Positions 50,501-64,000 of a DNA stretch of 64,000 nucleotides are shown in pieces (position 1 is the stretch's first letter; every line of letters starts with the position of its first letter). Position numbers and translations under genes: made by a program. Source of the DNA: Mycteria americana (taxonomy: Eukaryota > Chordata > Aves > Ciconiiformes > Ciconiidae); contig NC_134367.1 of NCBI RefSeq assembly GCF_035582795.1, positions 114,352,062 to 114,416,061 on the forward strand, given 5' to 3'. Under the pieces are notes generated by a model that saw only the letters and a program-made list of their open reading frames with translations, was not told the DNA's origin and made no database searches.

Positions 50501-53500
50501 CAAGTCAACCAGGACAGGTTGTTATTTTAATAGAGAAATATGTCGTATTCTCTTTTGTTTTTAAAAAGTGGACACATGGAACATTAGCTACAGACCTGGT
50601 ATGGCGACTCCAGATGTTATATTTGTATTGTCTGAACAAGCATTTAAAAGTTTGGACAGGAACGGTTCCATAAGTAAGCAGAGTTAATACCATTCATGAT
50701 TATAATTTAAACTACCTTTGTTGCCTGCATCTTCTATAATTTGGTAAACCAGTTTCTCTTGATTGTCAGAGCCTTTCATTTTACTGTAAAATAAGACAGA
50801 CACCAGGTTTTTTGAAAGGTCCAAAATTTGAAAGAAGTGGGATTTGTTTTAAACTGAAAACAAGTACTATAAAAAAAAAAATGCACAAAGGAAAAAAAAC
50901 CCCACACAATAAGCCAGCCATTGGCAAATATAATACATGACACTAAACCTCTCTGGATCAAGCCAAGCTTGCCACTGAGAAGCCACAGTAAAGAGAAAAG
51001 AGTACAGTCTGAAAGAAAAGTGACTAAGCAGGAGTCATTCAACTTGTCATAACAATGGGGAATTTGGAGTCATGTATTAACACAACTGTGGAAGGTCAAA
51101 CACAGCATGGAGCATAATTTAGGATAATCTGTCTCTAGACAGAACATCTACAAAGGGATAGTGGCATGCTCCCAACTCTAAAACATGCCTTTTCACTGGT
51201 TGGAGAAAGCCTGAACTCAGCAATCTTTTTCTAAAGCATTTGAAAGAGAGGATGACACTCCTGCACTAAGGATAATTTTGAAGGATATTTCTTTCCAGAA
51301 GCATGTCTAAGGCATCTTTCACTCAGATTTACATATGCATCACAAGACATGGTTTGAAGGTACATTTTAATAAATCAAAGATCATGAGTAGCAGTTCAAG
51401 CGGCCTCCTGGAACAGCTGTAAATATGAGCACTGATCCTGTAACATGAGCAGTGAGGAACACCACAGAACCACAGGCTGCAGATGGTATGGCGGGGCTTC
51501 AGCTGGATTCCACCTGACCAGATACATAATGTTTGCACAAATCACTTTGCTCTCATCTGGACCAGAAACTCTGCTAGCAAGTTAAAGCTATAATCCCATG
51601 GCACCCTCTGTTCAGTAGAAACCACTACACCTAAAACAGTTTTCAGGATCAGCTCAGGGGAGTTAAGTGTACCCTCCTGAACCAAGCAGTTATGTTCTGT
51701 AACATCCATGTTACAGAATCCATATTACATTGCTGAGTGTCTTCTCAGCAATGCTGCACGTGAGTTGCGGAATTGTGTTCCAAATATATTTATCCAGCAA
51801 ACACGAGGCTTACCTTGCATTTTGAGACTCTTTGATTCTATACAGGAGACCTGCATTGCTCCTGAGAAGGTCCAGTTGCCCCTAGGAGAAATGGGCACAA
51901 TGCATTTACTTTCCTTGCATTTACTTTCCTTCAAATAGCTTGTTTCAGAGTGAGGCAAGAATCTTCTAAAATTCTAAAATAAAAACCTTATTTCATGTCA
52001 ACTGAATAAAGAAAAGGGAAAACTAACATTTCTAACCACTGGTAACAATAATATCCTTGAGGATATTTTTTTCCCCTACAAGTATCCACATACCATCTGC
52101 TATCAGAAATAACAAATACAGTTCCCAACCCTCCCACAACATCTATGCACTTCCTATTATTTTTCCTAACTTTCATCACTGCACAAGGGACATCAAGTTC
52201 TTGTATACTTCACTCTCGCTTTCCACCAAAACACTCATTTGCATGGCTACGCAGAATCGTGTTGGAGGTCTACTGAACAAGTTTTGAACAATTCCGAGTT
52301 CCAGTAGCGAAGTTCTATTTTTTTACTAAGTAGAGATCATTGGAAAACTGCCAGCCAGGATCAACAGTGCCTCTTGGAGGCAAATTACTGGCATCTCACA
52401 CACACAAAACATTTGTCCTGCCCTTGACACTTGTGCCTAGGCCAGGCAAATTCTTATTTCCGATTTTGAAGAGGCAAGTAATTAGGCAAGCCCAAGAGCA
52501 CAACTGTGTATAACAGCATTAACTAACATGCACTCTTTCATTGCCAGCTAATCCTTTTCCCATAATTAACAGCCTTGTTTCTTATAGATTTGCATTATGT
52601 GGTTGACTGGAGCTCACACTTCAAGATGATCCCCTTCAATGCTTTTCTGCAGATGAAGTACTTGCAGCTTATCTCAAGTGAAGTACCTGATGCTTATTAA
52701 GGCTGAGATCTCACTGCAGTTTTACCCCCATATTTGAGCTACTTACCAGATCTCCCCACACACTCCCCACTGCCCAAGGCATCTATTTTAAACGAATTCT
52801 AGAGACTTAACTATCTTTGAAGCCTCATTGTGAAATTTGGCTAGATCTTTCTAAAGTTATTGAGCACACAAGCTCACATCCAATGTATTGATAAACCTCA
52901 TATCTATAACAGAAAGACCAAAAAGAGACAGATTAGATTACTTCCACTGCCACCTAGTATGGTCCAAGCTAAGAAGTTTCAGTTATTAAAAAACCCCAAC
53001 ACACCATACCTTGCTCAGTTTGGATACTTTCCAACATCCTTCTTTCTGAGAAAGAAAGTGCCCCTCTTTTCAACAGAGCTCTCTTGACTGCACCACTCAG
53101 TCCGCTTTATTTCCTGACTTCACATGCCCATGAAGCAGCTAGCTATAGAACTGAAAGAAATCTTGATCTTTAAAGACCTTGAACATTTAGCTGATACTCA
53201 AGTTTATGCCACACTGAACTAACAAGACTAAACAGCCACTAGCTATTCCTGAACACGTGGCAGAAGTAGTTGACTGTGATCCTCACTCTTATCTTAGGCT
53301 GACTCCTGATACAGCGAAGGGAAATGCCCAGCAAGATGTGGGACATTTACAGAAGATGCAAAAAAATTCCTTGAGATGTTTCACCTGCATATTATCAGAG
53401 TATTCCACAACTTTGGGATTTTGTGAGAGGTTCAGAGAAGACCTTCACACATAAGAGCACAGGCGAACATCCATTCTTTTATCTCTAGCTAATTCATTCC

Positions 53501-55002
53501 CCATCATTAACGGGCCTTGTGGTTATCACCTGTGGCCATCTTTCCATCTGCTGAACCACTGCAACTACACTTGCACCCGACTGTTACATTAGACCACTTT
53601 GTTACATTCTGCTTTACAAAGTAATAGACGGGGGAAAGAAGACCAAAGAACTCTAGACACATCAAAAAAACAAATGTGGTACTTCTCAGTGGTAGCTTCC
53701 TCACCTAGAAATCCACATGGATATACACGTTCATGTCAACTTTGTATTACAGAATGGAAAGAGTAAGTTGAGGTATGTTTTAATTGGTTTTGGCAATCAC
53801 AAGTGCTTACAACAACCAAAAGTAAGTTATGGTAACTGTACATTATGGCAAATGCCCCTAAATCCAAAAGGATTAATTTGCTAGCCCTAACCAACAGGTT
53901 GCTACCACGCAGACTGTGTGTATGAAGAGTGCTCTGGGTTGGCTGAAATAACATGAGGAAACTGAGATCACCCTACCATCGAGAGCAGCCTGTTGATTGC
54001 CATGGCTCGCTGCTGGGCTTCCATGTGAGGCATATCATTTTGAATCACCTGGTCTGTGATACCATGAGGGAACTGATGACACAGCTCAATAATCCTGGGG
54101 GAGGAGAAAAGCAAGTTTAAAATCATGTTCTATTGCATCCAAACCTACATCCAAACAGTATTAGAGTCAGAATGGAAGAGAGGGAAAAGAACAACTCAGG
54201 GGAAAAGTACCAATGAACTGCTTCGTGGTCATACCTATTGAGGGAACTTAGCATCTACTCCCTGTGCTGACAAATATGCTTTTGCAACTGCTGGACAAAC
54301 TACCTTTGCTCTTTGTGACAACCTGAACATGCTGCTCCAATTTACTTTTATGTTGCCCTCATTATTAACCGCATGGATTTAGAGCTCCCTGTACAGTTTC
54401 ATTATACAAAAGGTTCTGATAGGAAGGAATTGCTAGCTAGTCAGAGAATGCAAATCCTGATGAAGTACCTTTTAGAAAAAATTACTTAATGCAGAAAAGC
54501 CACAATTCCCCTTTCCAAGAACAGAGAGACACCAGGGCAGCGAAGGTGACCCGATCCCATCCCTCACTGCTACCTAAGCACCTCCCAGCCCCGGCACAAA
54601 ACACACAGTGCCCCCAACAACAGCCAACCTCTCCTGCAGGACCCGTCTCCCGACCACCACCCGGGCCTCGACCAACACCCCCCGAGGCACCGGCATGCCC
54701 TGTGCCCTGCGTACTGCCCCCACATCTCTGCCACCTGCCCCACTCCAACCCAGGACGCTTCCCTCGCCTCCCTGCCAGCCCCCACACACCCCCAGCGCAC
54801 CCTGCCCCTTCACGGCCCTCTTCCCCCCGCCGCCAGGGCCCTCACCGCCCGGCAGCCTCCCCCCCAACACACACGGTGCCGCCCCACCTCCCACCGGGAC
54901 CCCCCCCCCCCCCGGGACCCCCCCCCCGGCACCACCTGCCCCGCACCTGTTCTCTATATCCATGGGGTCGGGGACCTCCGGCTTCACCTTCACCTCCGCC
55001 AT
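44584..55002 (-). CDS. POLR3F: RNA polymerase III subunit F (RPC6/RPC39), complete coding region
   Basis: POLR3F is part of the Pol III-specific RPC3-RPC6-RPC7 trimer that opens promoters and contacts TFIIIB in the nucleus. Coding exons (minus): 55,002-54,947; 54,094-53,977; 51,881-51,814; 50,783-50,716; 49,932-49,820; 47,800-47,657; 46,891-46,784; 45,454-45,263; 44,661-44,584. Borders are GT/AG and in phase, 314 codons plus stop (human 316). It starts MAEVKVKPEVPDPMDIENR. Tandem winged-helix domains follow (IELCHQFPHGITDQVIQ; WSRDIRYKSNLPLTEINKIL). The C-terminal part keeps four cysteines, residues 285, 288, 294 and 305 (CGLC, DDC, SNC), which bind a 4Fe-4S cluster in the human protein. It ends MTEWLEF. 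An in-frame open extension exists upstream of the ATG, but homology begins at this ATG. It shares its promoter with DZANK1. One intron holds a solo LTR. Confidence 0.97.
45679..46278 (+). mobile_element. Solo LTR of the same ERV family (fossil)
   Basis: About 600 bp that matches the LTRs of the provirus at 6.3-8.6 kb along its full length, from TG at the start (TGCGCTAGTTTTGGCTGG) to CA at the end (GGGTTAAACCACAACA). The 5-bp duplication CCTTG lies on each side (45,674-45,678 and 46,279-46,283). No internal sequence is present, which is the usual result of recombination between the two LTRs of a provirus. A TATA-like CATATAGAG lies inside. It is antisense to POLR3F, in the intron between exons 46,784-46,891 and 45,263-45,454. 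Confidence 0.95.
54901..54927. other. Long C/G homopolymer tracts beside the POLR3F intron 1 donor
   Basis: Thirteen C, then GGGA, then ten C on the plus strand. On the POLR3F sense strand these are long G runs lying about 19-46 nt downstream of the intron 1 splice donor (54,946/54,945). Such runs can form G-quadruplexes and are also prone to sequencing length errors. Confidence 0.85.
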
Positions 55003-55200
55003 GGCGCAGCGGACCCCGACCAGCAGCCGCGCCAGGAACCCGGCTGCAGCGCGGCGAGATGACGTTGGAGCTGCGCGCCGGAGGAGGGGGGACTGGGGTC
55101 GGTTGCTAAGCAGCGGAACGCGGACCAATGGGCGGCCGCGCTCGCGGGGCCAGGGGAGGGAGGGCGGGGGCGCGGCCGGGCGCGCGGCGTCTGTGGTAAC
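55003..55200. promoter_or_regulatory. Divergent POLR3F / DZANK1 CpG promoter
   Basis: POLR3F starts leftward at 55,002 and DZANK1 reads rightward. The CpG-rich space between holds a CRE-like TGACGT (55,060-55,065), an X-box-like element (55,102-55,114) and a CCAAT box (55,125-55,129). There is no TATA box. The DZANK1 first, non-coding exon probably starts in or just right of this block but I cannot define it. The first recognisable coding exon is about 1.8 kb further on. Confidence 0.65.
55102..55114 (+). promoter_or_regulatory. X-box-like RFX site
   Basis: GTTGCTAAGCAGC fits the X-box pattern RYYRYY-N1-RRNRAC with one mismatch in the second half (AGCAGC for RRNRAC). RFX factors use X-boxes at many cilium genes, which suits DZANK1. 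The match was found by eye. Confidence 0.5.
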
Positions 55201-55224
55201 GGGAGGGCGGGGGGGGGGGGGGAA

Positions 55225-55765
55225 GCGGGGATCGAGCGGGGAGCGGGCAGGGCTCTGTACCGGGGATCGAGTGGGGTGGGCAAGGCTCTATAGCAGGGAT
55301 CGAGTGGGGTGGGCAAGGCTGTGGTTGGGATCGAGTGGGGTGAGCAAGGGCCTCAGTAGCAGGGACTGAGTGAGGAGGGCAGGGCTGTGGGGTGGGATCG
55401 AGTGGGGTGGGCAGAGGGCTCAGTAGAAGGGATCGAGTGGGGCGGGCAGGGCTGTAGGGTGGAGTGGGATCAGGTGGGGTGGGCAAGGCTGTGGTTGGGA
55501 TCAAGCGGGGTGGGCAGGGGCTCGGTAGCAGGGATCGAGTGGGGCGGGCAGGGCTGTGGGATGGGATCGAGCAGAGTGAGCATGGGCTGTACAAGTGGGT
55601 GTTGCGTGGGTGGGCAAGGGTCTGGAGTGGGATCAGGTGGGGTGGGCAGGGCTGCGGGACAGGATCGAGTGGGGTAGTCAGGCTCGTGCAGTGGGACCGA
55701 GCGGGGTGGCAGGGGCTGTACAGCAGGGAGGGAGTGGGGTGAGGTGGGGTGGGCTGTGCCATGAG
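55225..55765 (+). repeat. G-rich ~33-bp minisatellite downstream of the divergent promoter
   Basis: About 15 units built on 'GGGATCGAGTGGGGTGGGCA' and 'AGGGCTGTGG', most 32-36 bp. Guanine is strongly concentrated on the plus strand, the DZANK1 sense strand. The array probably lies in DZANK1 intron 1 or its 5' UTR. Apparent open frames on both strands follow the repeat and are not genes. Confidence 0.88.

Positions 55766-64000
<8,235 letters not shown>

Noticed and set aside
54574-55128. Possible N-terminal extension of POLR3F upstream of 55,002
   Set aside because: The frame is open but family homology starts exactly at MAEVKVKP, and the extension lies in promoter sequence.
54489-55369. Two long plus-strand Pro-rich frames antisense to POLR3F exon 1
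   Set aside because: C-rich low-complexity sequence with few stops; no domain and they run through a minisatellite.

Overview
This is a vertebrate nuclear segment, almost certainly from a bird. It holds 5'-truncated CR1 LINE 3' ends (the typical 'TTTGGGTTGGAAGGGACC' end), an avian-type endogenous-retrovirus LTR family, spliced genes with short introns, and CpG-island promoters flanked by GC-rich minisatellites. Gene order and orientation match human 20p11.23: DTD1 - SMIM26 - SEC23B - (RBBP9) - POLR3F - DZANK1.

Layout. 1-14,354 (minus): first three coding exons of DTD1, a D-aminoacyl-tRNA deacylase; the rest lies beyond the left edge. Its introns hold a small broken provirus (6,313-8,608), two CR1 pieces and a 1.2-kb 44-bp minisatellite. 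Its promoter is a CpG island with a perfect 39-bp-arm palindrome just inside intron 1. 14,540-15,460: a second degenerate tandem repeat. 16,008-17,479 (minus): two-exon SMIM26 microprotein gene. 18,571-34,869 (minus): SEC23B, all 19 coding exons; my splice model gives 767 codons plus stop, the length known for human SEC23B. A probable non-coding first exon lies at about 37.26-37.33 kb, next to a third minisatellite. 38.8-39.75 kb (plus): decayed remains of RBBP9 at the expected place and orientation, with in-frame stops. 39.75-44.58 kb: no gene seen. 44,584-55,002 (minus): POLR3F, nine coding exons, 314 codons, with a solo LTR in one intron. 55.0-55.2 kb: shared divergent promoter with a CCAAT box and an RFX-like X-box. 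55.2-55.8 kb: a G-rich 33-bp minisatellite. 56,985-63,331 (plus): first eight coding exons of DZANK1, continuing past the right edge.

The genes are not an operon and do not form one pathway. DTD1 proofreads D-aminoacyl-tRNA, SEC23B is the COPII inner-coat GTPase activator, POLR3F is a Pol III initiation subunit, SMIM26 is a mitochondrial membrane microprotein and DZANK1 is linked to dynein/cilium traffic. Most informative observations: apparent loss of RBBP9 at its conserved locus, a readable avian SMIM26, a GC-AG intron in DZANK1, the palindrome beside the DTD1 splice donor, and a minisatellite beside nearly every CpG-island promoter. Exon borders were set by eye from GT/AG (one GC/AG) sites, phase continuity and recalled human proteins; no alignment was run.
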